A stretch of DNA of 64,000 bases from Rhodothermales bacterium (GTDB lineage: Bacteria > Bacteroidota > Rhodothermia > Rhodothermales > UBA10348), in assembly GCA_028284865.1 (NCBI GenBank), contig JANQQV010000023.1:1-64000 (forward strand), read 5' to 3'. The position numbers and the translations under genes were made by a program. Shown here one piece after another: positions 9,443 through 18,104 of the stretch. Position 1 is the stretch's first letter; each line of letters begins with the position of its first letter. Under the pieces are notes generated by a model. That model saw only the letters and a list, made by a program, of their open reading frames with translations. It did no database searches and was not told where the DNA came from.

Positions 9443-10036
9443 TCAAGATGCGGTCAGCAGGGTGTCCATCCAATCGAGGATCTCCCCTCTTCCACGACCA
9501 TCCTGAGCACTGGTAAGAATGACGGGTTTTTCCTGACCCAGGTCGGCAAGTGTCTTACGCACGCGGGCCACCGATTTGCCGCGCTGGTTGCCGGACAGCT
9601 TATCTCCCTTGGTCAGCAGGACGACATGCTCGGCTGGTGACTCGCTCATCAGCATCATCAACTCCCGGTCAAGCGCTGTAGGCTCGTGGCGCGCATCCAC
9701 CAGTTGAAACACAGCGACAAGCTGTTCGCGATGCATCAAATAGGAGCCGATGAGCTTCTGCCAGGCTGCTCGCTGCTTCTTGGAGACCTTCGCGTAGCCG
9801 AACCCTGGCAAGTCGACTAGGTGGAACGCATCATTGACGCGGAAAAAGTTGATCTCCTGCGTCTTGCCGGGAGTCGACGAGGTGCGAGCCAGGTTTTTGC
9901 GCTCGAGCAATCGATTGATCAGCGAGCTTTTGCCCACATTGGAACGCCCCACGAATGCGAACTCGGGTTCTGCTTCCTCGGGCATATGCCGGAGGGAGGT
10001 GGCACCTTTGATGAAGGTTACCTGGTCAATCGTCAT
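9443..10036 (-). CDS. engB: Ribosome biogenesis GTPase EngB/YihA
   Basis: This 197-residue small GTPase of the TrmE-Era-EngA-EngB-Septin group acts in large ribosomal subunit assembly. The G1 P-loop is GRSNVGKSSLIN (about 30-41), G2 includes TPGKTQEIN, G3 is DLPGFGYAKV, G4 is LTKGDKL, and a G5-like TSAQDG lies near the C-terminus. Length is normal for the family. It sits between sucD (26 nt upstream) and serA on the same strand, consistent with an operon of housekeeping genes. Confidence 0.95.
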   Translation of the reverse strand: MTIDQVTFIKGATSLRHMPEEAEPEFAFVGRSNVGKSSLINRLLERKNLARTSSTPGKTQEINFFRVNDAFHLVDLPGFGYAKVSKKQRAAWQKLIGSYLMHREQLVAVFQLVDARHEPTALDRELMMLMSESPAEHVVLLTKGDKLSGNQRGKSVARVRKTLADLGQEKPVILTSAQDGRGRGEILDWMDTLLTAS

Positions 10037-10062
10037 GGTCGACCCCGAAGGGACAGCCGGAA

Positions 10063-10938
10063 TCAGGCCATGCTGAAGTGTGCCTTGACCGTTTCTCCGA
10101 TGGCTGCCGGATTCTTTACGATGACGGCTCCAGCTTCTTCAAGGGCGGCGAACTTGTCTTCGGCCGTTCCCTTTCCGCCAGAGATGATGGCGCCTGCGTG
10201 ACCCATGCGACGGCCTGGAGGTGCTGTCTGACCGGCGATGAATACGAATACCGGCTTGGTCATGTGGTCCTTGATGTACTCGGCAGCTTCTTCCTCGGCT
10301 GTACCACCGATTTCACCGATCATCACGACAGCTTCCGTAGCGTCGTCAGCCTGGAAACGCTTGAGGACGTCGATGAAGCGGGATCCGATGATCGGGTCGC
10401 CACCGATACCAACGGCCGTGGTCTGACCCAGATTCTGGCGCGTCAGCTGGTCGACGGCTTCGTAGGTCAGGGTACCACTGCGCGAAACAACGCCCACAGG
10501 ACCTTCCGAGAAGATCATGGCCGGCATGATGCCAACTTTGGCCTGACCCGGCGTGAGAACGCCTGGGCAGTTCGGACCGACAAGCGCTGCTCCTTTTTCC
10601 TTGACGTAGGCATAGACCGGAATCATGTCGCGAACCGGAATACCTTCCGTGATGCAAATGATCGTCTTGATGCCCGCATCTGCCGCTTCAAGAACAGCGT
10701 CGGCTGCAAATGGAGGTGGCACGAAAATGACGGATGTGTTTGCTCCGGCCTGCTCAACGGCGTCGGATACGGTGTTGAACACCGGACGATCGAGGTGCGT
10801 CGCTCCTCCTTTACCTGGCGTCACGCCCGCAACGAGCGGCGTGCCGTATTCAATCATCTGCTGGGAGTGGAATGAGCCTTCCTTGCCGGTAAAGCCCTGA
10901 ACCACAAGACGGGTGTTGTTGTCAACCAGAATGGCCAT
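10063..10938 (-). CDS. sucD: Succinyl-CoA synthetase (ADP-forming) alpha subunit
   Basis: The 291-residue alpha subunit forms and transfers the phosphohistidine intermediate when succinyl-CoA is converted to succinate with nucleotide phosphorylation in the TCA cycle. Visible are the CoA-binding N-terminus ([17 protein letters not shown]), the VGPNCPG motif and the active-site His region [18 protein letters not shown] chose the ATG at 10936-10938 because [13 protein letters not shown] is the conserved N-terminus; a TTG 24 nt upstream is also in frame. The beta subunit gene is not adjacent, so sucC must lie elsewhere. Confidence 0.94.
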   Translation of the reverse strand: MAILVDNNTRLVVQGFTGKEGSFHSQQMIEYGTPLVAGVTPGKGGATHLDRPVFNTVSDAVEQAGANTSVIFVPPPFAADAVLEAADAGIKTIICITEGIPVRDMIPVYAYVKEKGAALVGPNCPGVLTPGQAKVGIMPAMIFSEGPVGVVSRSGTLTYEAVDQLTRQNLGQTTAVGIGGDPIIGSRFIDVLKRFQADDATEAVVMIGEIGGTAEEEAAEYIKDHMTKPVFVFIAGQTAPPGRRMGHAGAIISGGKGTAEDKFAALEEAGAVIVKNPAAIGETVKAHFSMA

Positions 10939-11120
10939 GGTCGGAGGATTTGGGTGGAGCAATCAGATGCGCACCGTCGCAGCCGTTGGACACGCGGTAC
11001 GAGTATTCTGATAGTTTACGGGCAGTGGTCTCCCCCTTCAATCACCCTTGTGTAAACACCTGTCGAAAATTGGTCGATCAGGGGGCGGCAGGTCGGCTCA
11101 TTGCGACCGATTTCGCCCGT

Positions 11121-11384
11121 CTACTGGGGGTGGGCGCCTTCGTTCGTGTCGGGCTGCTGTTCAGCCTGTCGCGGCGCAGTCTGACCTTGCTGTGGCGGCG
11201 TTGGATGGATCCGGTTGGCCGGCTCGTTCACATTCAACTCGCGGGAAATCTCGTTCGTGGCGGATTTGAACTCCTTGATCCCTTTACCGAGACCTCGGGC
11301 AATTTCAGGGATGCGCTTTGCTCCGAAGACGAGCAGAACGACCAGGAATATCAGAATGAGTTCAAAAGGTCCCAGGCTTCCCAT
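11121..11384 (-). CDS. tatA: Sec-independent translocase subunit TatA/E
   Basis: An 87-residue protein with a single N-terminal membrane helix (FELILIFLVVLLVFGAKRIP) followed by the amphipathic helix EIARGLGKGIKEFKSATNEI and a polar, Gln/Pro-rich tail. This is the standard TatA fold that forms the variable pore for folded, cofactor-bearing proteins. The FGAKRIPEIARGLG hinge is a clear signature. No tatC is adjacent. It is divergent from add across 121 nt. Confidence 0.93.
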   Translation of the reverse strand: MGSLGPFELILIFLVVLLVFGAKRIPEIARGLGKGIKEFKSATNEISRELNVNEPANRIHPTPPQQGQTAPRQAEQQPDTNEGAHPQ

Positions 11385-11505
11385 GTCGGTGCGAGTTGGA
11401 AACGGTCAGAATAGCAGATGTGAGCGTGCCAACAACGATACGATTTTTTGGTGGTTCCGTCGCGTGGTGTGACTGAATTGATTGACTGAACCCTATTTTT
11501 CTTTC

Positions 11506-12582
11506 ATGACCAAAGCACCTGAACTGACCCGTTCCATCATTGAAAGCTGGCCGAAGGCCGAGCTCCATTCCCATTTGGATGGCGCCATGCGGCTGGAAAC
11601 CATGCTCGAAGAAGCCGATCGTCTCGGCAAGATGGACCTGCTTCCTGCCCAGACCCTTGAGGATCTGGAAGCGGAATTGAAGAAAGTTGACGACTCGAAC
11701 GACCTCTGGGAATACCTGGCCTGGTTCAAGTACACCATCGGCCTGATGCAGACATCAGATGTCTTGTCGCGGATCGCCTACGAGATGGCTGCGGACTTCG
11801 CGGCAGAGAACGTGCGTTGGCTGGAAGTCCGATTTGGCCCCGTCTTGCACACGGCGGAAGGACTTTCGATGGATGAGGTCATGGAATCGGTGATGGACGG
11901 ACTATCGCGCGCCGAGAGGGACTTCGGCATCAGGTCCGGTGTGATTGTCTGCGCGTTGCGCGATCGATTCGTTGACGCTTCCGTCAAGCAGGCCGAACTG
12001 GCAGAGCGATGGATGGGCCGCGGAGTTATCGGATTCGACCTGGCCGGTGGTGAAGCAGGAAATCCTGCCAAGCAGCACCTCAACGCATTTTATCACGCAC
12101 GCAACAGCTTACTGAACCTGACTGTCCACGCGGGAGAGTCTTGGGGACCCGAATCAATCCGGCAAGCACTGTTCTTCTGTGGCGCCCATCGCATTGGACA
12201 CGGCGTCACACTGATCGAGGACCCGGATCTGCTGCGGTTCGTTATCGATCGCCAGATCCCGCTCGAAATTTGTCCCACGAGCAATGTACAGACGCACGTG
12301 GTCTCGGGCTACGAGGGGCACCCCATGAAGCAACTTGCTGATGCAGGGGTCGCCATTACCATCAATACCGACAGCCGTCTGTTCTCCCACACGACATCTA
12401 CCGGAGAATTGTGGTTGGCGCACACAAGATGCGGTCTCAGCGCCGATCAAACGCGCGAGGCGGTCCTGAATGGATTCCGACATGCTTTCATGCCTCACAC
12501 CGAGCGCGAACAGATGGTCGAGGAGGCTTTGCGCGTGCTCTATGCTTCTGATAGGTCATCCGAAGAGCAGGACCAGGCATGA
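11506..12582 (+). CDS. add: Adenosine deaminase family protein
   Basis: The 358-residue TIM-barrel zinc enzyme is predicted to deaminate adenosine (or a related purine) to inosine for salvage. Metal and substrate motifs are all visible: HSHLDG near residue 22, HAGES at about 205, IGHGVTL at about 230, CPTSNVQTH at about 265, and TINTDSRLF at about 285. The last motif has TDSR where classical enzymes have TDDP; a similar TDN/SR form occurs in actinobacterial enzymes, so substrate range may differ. The ATG at 11506 is preferred over an in-frame TTG 24 nt earlier because homologues begin here. Its stop overlaps the aroA start (ATGA), so the two are translationally coupled. Confidence 0.88.
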   Translation: MTKAPELTRSIIESWPKAELHSHLDGAMRLETMLEEADRLGKMDLLPAQTLEDLEAELKKVDDSNDLWEYLAWFKYTIGLMQTSDVLSRIAYEMAADFAAENVRWLEVRFGPVLHTAEGLSMDEVMESVMDGLSRAERDFGIRSGVIVCALRDRFVDASVKQAELAERWMGRGVIGFDLAGGEAGNPAKQHLNAFYHARNSLLNLTVHAGESWGPESIRQALFFCGAHRIGHGVTLIEDPDLLRFVIDRQIPLEICPTSNVQTHVVSGYEGHPMKQLADAGVAITINTDSRLFSHTTSTGELWLAHTRCGLSADQTREAVLNGFRHAFMPHTEREQMVEEALRVLYASDRSSEEQDQA

Positions 12583-13868
12583 GCGTCTCTTCAGATCGCA
12601 TCATCGAACCGGCCGATGCGCTGGTCGGTGAAGTCGAATTACCGGCGGACAAATCCATCGCGCACAGAAGCGCGATGTTTGCAGCCGTTGCCGACGGAAC
12701 GTCCCGGATCGTCGGATTCCCGAATGCGGCCGACCCGCAGTCGACGCTGTCGTGCGTGAAAGCGCTGGGCGTGCGTGTTGAAGAGGCAGAGGATGCAGTC
12801 GTCGTGCATGGCGAAGGCCTGCATGGACTCCGTGCTCCCGACGGCATCCTGGATTGCGGGAATTCCGGGACGACCATGCGTCTCCTGTCAGGCATGCTGG
12901 CGGGGCAGTCGTTCCAGAGCACGCTGATTGGCGATGAATCGTTGTCTGTCCGACCAATGGGGCGCATCACGTCCCCGCTTGGCGAAATGGGCGCGCAGAT
13001 CGAAAGCACGGATGGGCATGCGCCCCTCGTGATCCATGGATCGCCGGAGCGTCTGAGACCGATATCCTATCGGCTGCCCGTCGCCTCGGCGCAGGTCAAA
13101 TCATGTGTCTTGCTTGCCGGGCTGTACGCAGACGGGGAAACGTCCGTCGTCGAATCAAAGCCTTCGCGTGACCACACCGAGCGTATGTTGGGATTGAGTC
13201 GGCTCGAAATGGGCAACGAGCGGATCATCACCGTCAAGGGTGGAACTGCACCCAAAGCCCGGATGTGGAGCATTCCCGGCGACTTTTCTGCGGCTGCATT
13301 CATGTTGGTTGCGGCATCCGTGCTGGACGGATCCCTCATCCGCATGCCGCGGGTCGGACTCAACCCGACGCGAACGGGACTCCTGGATGTCCTCAGGGCG
13401 ATGGGCGCAGATATTCAGATCCAGAATGAGCGGGAAGTGAGTGGCGAACCCATCGGGGATCTCGTTGTGCGCTCCGCCCCGCTATCGGGTATTCGAGTGG
13501 ACGGCGAAATCGTGCCAAACCTGATCGATGAAATCCCGATTCTGGCGGTCGCGGGAGCCTTATCGGACGGCGTAACCGAAATCCGGGATGCGGGTGAGCT
13601 CCGGCATAAGGAATCGGACCGGATTGCGGCCGTCGTTGCCGGACTGAGGGCGATGGGTGCCGATGTGGAGGAATTCGAGGACGGCCTCGCCGTAACGGGA
13701 GGAAAACCGCTGAACGGCGCAGACATCGCCACCCATCATGATCATCGCATCGCCATGGCCTTTGCGATTGCAGCGCTGGCCGCAAAGGGACGGTCGACCA
13801 TCCGCGATGCCGCTATCGCCGATGTCTCGTTTCCGGGCTTTTACGACACGCTGGATCGCATCCGCTGA
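12579..13868 (+). CDS. aroA: 3-phosphoshikimate 1-carboxyvinyltransferase (EPSP synthase)
   Basis: AroA transfers enolpyruvate from PEP to shikimate-3-phosphate on the way to chorismate, which feeds aromatic amino acids and also the menaquinone genes further along this window. The 429-residue protein shows the PEP/S3P motifs: LPADKSIAHRSAM at the N-terminus, LDCGNSGTTMRLLSG near 90, SRDHTERML, the LRHKESDRI motif near 345 and HHDHRIAMAFAIAAL near 387. It starts within the add stop codon (4-nt overlap). A terminator hairpin follows immediately. Confidence 0.96.
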   Translation: MSVSSDRIIEPADALVGEVELPADKSIAHRSAMFAAVADGTSRIVGFPNAADPQSTLSCVKALGVRVEEAEDAVVVHGEGLHGLRAPDGILDCGNSGTTMRLLSGMLAGQSFQSTLIGDESLSVRPMGRITSPLGEMGAQIESTDGHAPLVIHGSPERLRPISYRLPVASAQVKSCVLLAGLYADGETSVVESKPSRDHTERMLGLSRLEMGNERIITVKGGTAPKARMWSIPGDFSAAAFMLVAASVLDGSLIRMPRVGLNPTRTGLLDVLRAMGADIQIQNEREVSGEPIGDLVVRSAPLSGIRVDGEIVPNLIDEIPILAVAGALSDGVTEIRDAGELRHKESDRIAAVVAGLRAMGADVEEFEDGLAVTGGKPLNGADIATHHDHRIAMAFAIAALAAKGRSTIRDAAIADVSFPGFYDTLDRIR

Positions 13869-13872
13869 GAAA

Positions 13873-13907
13873 CTAGGCGCTGGTCCGCGTCCTAGCCTCT
13901 TTTGTTT
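13873..13907 (+). terminator. Rho-independent terminator after aroA, possibly bidirectional
   Basis: CTAGGCGC (13873-13880), a 6-nt loop and GCGTCCTAG (13887-13895) form a stem with one bulged T. It is followed by CCTCTTTTGTTT on the plus strand and by TTTCTC on the minus strand. It sits between the convergent aroA and MGMT-like genes. Confidence 0.65.
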
Positions 13908-13909
13908 GG

Positions 13910-14242
13910 CTATTCCGGCTCCCCGGGAATCCAGAGATGGCGCTTGATGTCGACGACGGCGTCATCTGTGAACGCCACCCCTTCACTGCGAAGCAGGTCC
14001 TCCATGACGTGCGGGCCACCGAACGCTGCATGTCCACTGAGGCCACCGAATCGATTCACAACCCGATGGCATGGCAGTCCTTTTGCGGCTGCTGCGCGCA
14101 GCGCCCACCCTACGGTGCGCGCTGCGCGCTTTGAGCCGAGATGTGCAGCTATGTGGCCGTATGTGGTCACTTTGCCGAAAGGGATTTCGGCGACCACATC
14201 CCAGACACGATCGAAAAACTCGGATGAATCCTTCCGATCCAT
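13910..14242 (-). CDS. MGMT-family DNA alkyl-lesion binding protein (alkyltransferase-like, short form)
   Basis: The 110-residue protein contains only the DNA-binding/active-site domain of O6-alkylguanine-DNA methyltransferase. Visible are EIPFGKVTTYGHIAAHLG, the arginine-finger-like RTVGWALR, and LPCHRVVNRFGGLSGH. In repair methyltransferases the Cys of PCHR accepts the alkyl group; in classical alkyltransferase-like proteins this residue is usually Trp or Ala. Here PCHR is kept although the protein is of short ATL length, so it could either repair damage or flag lesions for nucleotide excision repair. It ends 2 nt before the SPFH gene on the complementary boundary and converges on aroA. Confidence 0.85.
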   Translation of the reverse strand: MDRKDSSEFFDRVWDVVAEIPFGKVTTYGHIAAHLGSKRAARTVGWALRAAAAKGLPCHRVVNRFGGLSGHAAFGGPHVMEDLLRSEGVAFTDDAVVDIKRHLWIPGEPE

Positions 14243-14243
14243 C

Positions 14244-15080
14244 CTACTGGTTGCCCAGGATCAGCGGAAGGCCATCGCCGCCGCTACCGATGACGACCGT
14301 CTTGGAGTTCGGTGAGTTGGCCAACTCGCGCGTCGCCTCGATGCCTTTGAACTTCAAGAACTGGCTCGAAAGGCTCTGGGTGATGATACGCTGGTATTCG
14401 GCCTGACCAGTGGCTTCGATTTCCTTACGCTCGGCCTCAAGGCGCTCTTTCTCGAGCGTGAACTGGTAGCGCTCGGCTTCCTGCTCTTCCTTGAGTTTGT
14501 TCTCGATGGCGCCACGAATCTGGTCCGGGAGCGTGACGTCACGGATCAGCACGGCGTCTACGGTGACATCTTCACCAGAAACAGCGTCACGGACCTGCGC
14601 AAAAATCGCTTCCTGCAGCTCGGTACGACGGGTCGAGTAGAGCTCTTCGGGCGTGTACTGACCCACGATCTCACGTACGGCCGAACGAAGCTCAGGCTGG
14701 ACGAGTTTGCGGTAGTAATCCTCTCCGTAGGTCACGTGGAGGTTGGGCAGGTTGCCCGCTTCCGGGCGCCAGCGAATCGATGCGTCCATTCCAATGGAAA
14801 GACCATTGGAAGACAAGGCATCCACGTCTTCCAGCTGCTCCTGGACACGGACGTCGTAGCGGATGAGGTTGACCCACGGAGCGTGGATCTGGAGACCTTC
14901 ACCATATCGCTTCTCGAGGTCCGTTCCACCAAAGACGCTGTACTTGACTGCGCCCTCACCGGAGCCGATGGTCGTCGTCATGCACCCTCCGGCGAGGGAG
15001 ACAACGAGAATGAAAGCAATGCCGAATCCCATGAGCCGCAATGCGGCACGGGACAAATTGGGGTATTGTTGCTGCGCCAT
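14244..15080 (-). CDS. Prohibitin-family SPFH membrane protein with possible lipobox
   Basis: The 278-residue protein has an N-terminal hydrophobic segment (LRLMGFGIAFILVVSLAGGC, about residues 13-32) ending in LAGGC, which could be a lipoprotein cleavage site or simply a membrane anchor. An SPFH/Band 7 domain follows (about 40-215), then a charged coiled coil rich in Glu, Lys and Arg (about 195-245), and a hydrophobic Gly-rich end. Prohibitin-like proteins form large rings that organise membrane proteins and proteases such as FtsH. I chose the ATG at 15078-15080, since the longer frame starts inside the divergent murB leader. The gene is divergent from murB. Confidence 0.85.
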   Translation of the reverse strand: MAQQQYPNLSRAALRLMGFGIAFILVVSLAGGCMTTTIGSGEGAVKYSVFGGTDLEKRYGEGLQIHAPWVNLIRYDVRVQEQLEDVDALSSNGLSIGMDASIRWRPEAGNLPNLHVTYGEDYYRKLVQPELRSAVREIVGQYTPEELYSTRRTELQEAIFAQVRDAVSGEDVTVDAVLIRDVTLPDQIRGAIENKLKEEQEAERYQFTLEKERLEAERKEIEATGQAEYQRIITQSLSSQFLKFKGIEATRELANSPNSKTVVIGSGGDGLPLILGNQ

Positions 15081-15120
15081 GTTCTTTGAATGCTCTTCCG
15101 TGTGAGTAGTCGATGTGGGG

Positions 15121-15128
15121 TATCTTTG
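15121..15128 (+). promoter_or_regulatory. Candidate -7 element of the murB promoter
   Basis: TATCTTTG matches the Bacteroidota -7 consensus TAnnTTTG exactly and lies about 87 nt before the murB ATG in the divergent gap. The -33 region, about 20 nt upstream, has only TTCC rather than TTG, so the site is weak evidence on its own. Confidence 0.35.
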
Positions 15129-15214
15129 CGGGGTAGTTGACTGAAACGGAATGCGCTTTGGCGTGTTGCGAAGCTGGAGCCGCACAGGGCCGAAAACCGC
15201 GTGAATACGCCTTC

Positions 15215-16186
15215 ATGAACCATTCTACACCTCAATCGAACCCCTCATCGCCAGCCTGGCTTGAAGCACTGTACGCCGAACTGGGCGCCGATCGCGTGCT
15301 CAGAAAGCATGTTCTGGGTCCCTACACAACCTTTCGGATTGGAGGCCCCGCGGACGCGTTCTATGAAGCACGATCCGCTGATGAGTTGGCTGCTGTGCTG
15401 ACGATGGTCCGTACCCTGGACATTCCCCACTTTGTACTGGGGCTGGGCGCCAACATCTTGGTCGGCGATGGTGGATTTCGAGGTCTCGTCATCCGGAATG
15501 CAGCCGACGGCAAAACCATCGATGAAAATGGCATCCTGACGGCAGAGAGCGGTGCCATCGTCTGGCCCGACCTGATCGAATTTGCGGTCGATGCTGGTTT
15601 TTCGGGTATCGAACACTACGCGGGGATTCCATCCACGGTCGGTGGGGCGTTGTGGCAGAATCTGCATTTCCTCGCTCCCGCCCCGGCCCGTGAGCGGACG
15701 ATGTTCATCGATGAAGTCGTGCTGGACGCCCGTCTCATGCACCCGGACGGCACAATCGCCGTGAAGGACCGGGACTACTTCGACTTTGGATACGACCAGT
15801 CGATTCTGCATCACTCTGGAGATATCGTGCTCAGCGCCCGTTTCCAGCTCGAGCCGGCTTCGCCGGAAACCATGCGGCGTATCATTCGAGAGAACCTCGA
15901 CTGGCGCGCAGAACGTCATCCTCCGCTCGACACGGAGCCGAGTGCCGGATCGATTTTCAAGAAGATCGAAGGCATCGGAGCAGGACGCTTGATCGATCAA
16001 TGCGGCATGAAAGGGACACGGATCGGCGGCATCGAAATCACCCATCGCCACGCCAACATCATGATCAATCGGGGCGGCGGAACGGCGGCAGACGTCAAGG
16101 CGATGATTGCACTGGTCATCGAGACGGTGGAGCGTGAGATGGGCTATACCCTGGAGCCCGAAATCGCCTTCGTCGGGGAGTTCTGA
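15215..16186 (+). CDS. murB: UDP-N-acetylenolpyruvoylglucosamine reductase
   Basis: MurB reduces the enolpyruvyl group to make UDP-N-acetylmuramate for peptidoglycan, with FAD and NADPH. The 323-residue protein shows the FAD-binding N-terminus (YTTFRIGGPADAF, GLGANILVGDGGFRGLVI), the PSTVGGAL loop, the proton-donor serine motif PSAGSIFKK near residue 250, and the terminal glutamate region YTLEPEIAFVGEF. The ATG at 15215-15217 is chosen because the longer frame begins with a TTG and has no conserved residues. It is followed after 16 nt by ccmB. Confidence 0.95.
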   Translation: MNHSTPQSNPSSPAWLEALYAELGADRVLRKHVLGPYTTFRIGGPADAFYEARSADELAAVLTMVRTLDIPHFVLGLGANILVGDGGFRGLVIRNAADGKTIDENGILTAESGAIVWPDLIEFAVDAGFSGIEHYAGIPSTVGGALWQNLHFLAPAPARERTMFIDEVVLDARLMHPDGTIAVKDRDYFDFGYDQSILHHSGDIVLSARFQLEPASPETMRRIIRENLDWRAERHPPLDTEPSAGSIFKKIEGIGAGRLIDQCGMKGTRIGGIEITHRHANIMINRGGGTAADVKAMIALVIETVEREMGYTLEPEIAFVGEF

Positions 16187-16202
16187 GACGTATCTTGAGG
16201 GT

Positions 16203-16874
16203 ATGAACTGGATTCGGGGAAGCTGGGCCGTGCTGCAGAAAGATGTGCAGCTGGAGATGCGAAGTCGCTACGCATTGAACATGCTTCTGATGTTCGTGCT
16301 TTCCTCGCTGCTGTTGATCGCTTTTGCCATCGGCCAGGAGTCTGTGAGTGAAAGGATGCAGTCTGCGCTCCTGTGGATCGTGATCCTGTTTTCGGCTTCC
16401 ATCGGCCTGGGGCGCAGTTTTGTAGCTGAAGAAGAGCGCGGAACGGTCCTGCTTTTGCAGCTGAATGTGCCTGGCAGCCAGGTATTCACCGGGAAACTGG
16501 TCTTCAACTTCTTGCTGCTGTTGGCCGTGGACCTGGTATCCCTGGTCGTATTTGCTTTACTGCTGAATATGGTGATCGAGAGCTGGTGGCTCCTGGTACT
16601 TTCGCTGGTACTTGGATCCGTGGGCTTGGCCGGCGCAACGACTTTGTTGGCCGCAATCATCGCACGCGCCTCCAACAAAGGTCCGCTTCTGCCCGTTCTC
16701 CTCTTCCCGCTTCTGATCCCGCTGTTGCTCTCGGTGGTCCGCGCCTCGCGCGCTGCCCTTGAAGGAGGTCTGGGGTTCTCAGGGGCGAGCGGAGATCTCC
16801 AAACCATTGCACTTTTCAGCGGGGTTGTCATTACCGCCGCAGTCCTGCTGTTTGACTATGTTTGGCAGGACTGA
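16203..16874 (+). CDS. ccmB: Heme exporter membrane protein CcmB
   Basis: The 223-residue, six-helix membrane protein is the permease partner of the CcmA ATPase in cytochrome c maturation system I. The N-terminus (VLQKDVQLEMRSRYALNMLLMFVL) is the CcmB hallmark, followed by SFVAEEERGTVLLLQL and several membrane helices. The ATG at 16203 is chosen from this alignment; the longer open frame runs back into murB. Its 3' end is 62 nt before ccmC. No ccmA is present beside it, so the ATPase must be encoded elsewhere. Confidence 0.9.
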   Translation: MNWIRGSWAVLQKDVQLEMRSRYALNMLLMFVLSSLLLIAFAIGQESVSERMQSALLWIVILFSASIGLGRSFVAEEERGTVLLLQLNVPGSQVFTGKLVFNFLLLLAVDLVSLVVFALLLNMVIESWWLLVLSLVLGSVGLAGATTLLAAIIARASNKGPLLPVLLFPLLIPLLLSVVRASRAALEGGLGFSGASGDLQTIALFSGVVITAAVLLFDYVWQD

Positions 16875-16936
16875 TTTCGAGAAACGATCCCAATCCCTCG
16901 GCGTGGAATCACCCACCTCACTTGACGTCTGCATCC

Positions 16937-17647
16937 ATGGATAACACACCTCCTGTGGTCAATGTCCGACGCTATACCGTCATCCGGAATATCATTCTGG
17001 TTTGGGTGACGGTCGTCCTTTTCGCGGCTTTCCTGCTCAACATTCCGAAGATCAACATCCTCGAGCACACGGCGCGGAATCTGTATTTCCACGTGCCGAT
17101 GTGGTTCACGATGATGGCTGCCGTGTTCGTGTCAGCCTATCACTCTTTCCAGGTGCTGCGCTCGGGCGATCTCGTGCGTGACATCCGGGCTCTCCAGGCT
17201 GCGCGCGTCGGCGCTTTCTTTGGGATTCTGGGCCTGGTCACCGGTATCGTCTGGTCGAAATTCACCTGGTACGTCGGAACGGATGTCTGGTGGAATTTCG
17301 ATCCGCGTCAGTCGATGGTTTCCCTGCAGTTGTTGATCTACGGAGCCTATTTCGTGCTTCGTGGCGCCCTGGACGATCCGAGCAAACGCGCCCGCATCGC
17401 CGCCGTCTACAACCTGTTTGCCGCGACCACCACGCCGTTCCTGCTGTATGTAATTCCTCGCCAGATGGAAAGCTTGCATCCTGGTGCAGAAGGCAATCCG
17501 GCGTTCAGCGAAATCACCCACCCGATCATGCGCCTGGTTTTCTACCCGGCCATCATCGGATTCATCGGGCTGTTCTGGGTCATGTACACCCAGCGTGTTC
17601 GCACAGCCCTGCTCAAGTACCGTGTCACCCACGACCCCGAACTCTAA
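16937..17647 (+). CDS. ccmC: Heme-handling protein CcmC (CcmC/CcmF/CcsA family)
   Basis: The 236-residue membrane protein places heme on CcmE at the outer face of the inner membrane. Six hydrophobic helices are visible with the tryptophan-rich signature (SKFTWYVGTDVWWNFDPRQS) between conserved His residues (NLYFHVPMWF and SLHPGAEGNPAF). Length matches short CcmC. The start ATG at 16937 is preferred; the extended frame upstream overlaps ccmB and starts at TTG. The stop overlaps the next start (TAATG), so the ccmD-like gene is coupled to it. Confidence 0.92.
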   Translation: MDNTPPVVNVRRYTVIRNIILVWVTVVLFAAFLLNIPKINILEHTARNLYFHVPMWFTMMAAVFVSAYHSFQVLRSGDLVRDIRALQAARVGAFFGILGLVTGIVWSKFTWYVGTDVWWNFDPRQSMVSLQLLIYGAYFVLRGALDDPSKRARIAAVYNLFAATTTPFLLYVIPRQMESLHPGAEGNPAFSEITHPIMRLVFYPAIIGFIGLFWVMYTQRVRTALLKYRVTHDPEL

Positions 17648-17934
17648 TGGCACTTTCTCCCTTCATCGCGCAAGAAGTCGCGCAGGAAGCCCAGGATCAA
17701 GCCACTCAGGCCACCGCCTATGACAGCGTCTGGGCGGGCGACGCAGTACCAACGCAGGCCCTGTCCGGAATGGAACAGGTCATGCTGTCGAATGACAAGC
17801 TCTATGTGGTTCTGGCCGTCGTTCTGATCATCTGGATCGGAATCGTGATTCTGTTGTTGAGAAACGACAACCGGCTCAAATCCGTGGAACGAACCATGGA
17901 AGAGCGCGGTACCTCGTTCGACGATGGGCTTTAG
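17647..17934 (+). CDS. CcmD-like small membrane protein
   Basis: This 95-residue protein has one membrane helix (about 52-72, LYVVLAVVLIIWIGIVILLL) followed by a basic and acidic helix (RNDNRLKSVERTMEE), the layout of CcmD, which helps release holo-CcmE from CcmC. The N-terminal 45 residues are polar and Gln/Ala-rich and not conserved. Its ATG overlaps the ccmC stop codon, the position expected for ccmD. Sequence similarity in this family is weak, so the call rests on size, topology and place. Confidence 0.72.
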   Translation: MALSPFIAQEVAQEAQDQATQATAYDSVWAGDAVPTQALSGMEQVMLSNDKLYVVLAVVLIIWIGIVILLLRNDNRLKSVERTMEERGTSFDDGL

Positions 17935-18104
17935 CGCAATAGTCGGGTTTTCCTGACAAACGCGTCCATTTTCACCCCTATTTTGAGTCATCCTGCAGGT
18001 TTCGCGGTCATTGATCTCAGGATCAACCGGAATGCAGGTCGCATGAGAACGCTCTCGTGCGGTTATTCCACCCAGTTGTTGCCCCTGATCATCTGTTCGA
18101 AAAG

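Noticed and set aside
11430-11505. A promoter for add built from TATTTTTC just before the ATG
   Set aside because: The match to TAnnTTTG is imperfect, it lies too close to the start codon, and no TTG sits at the right distance.
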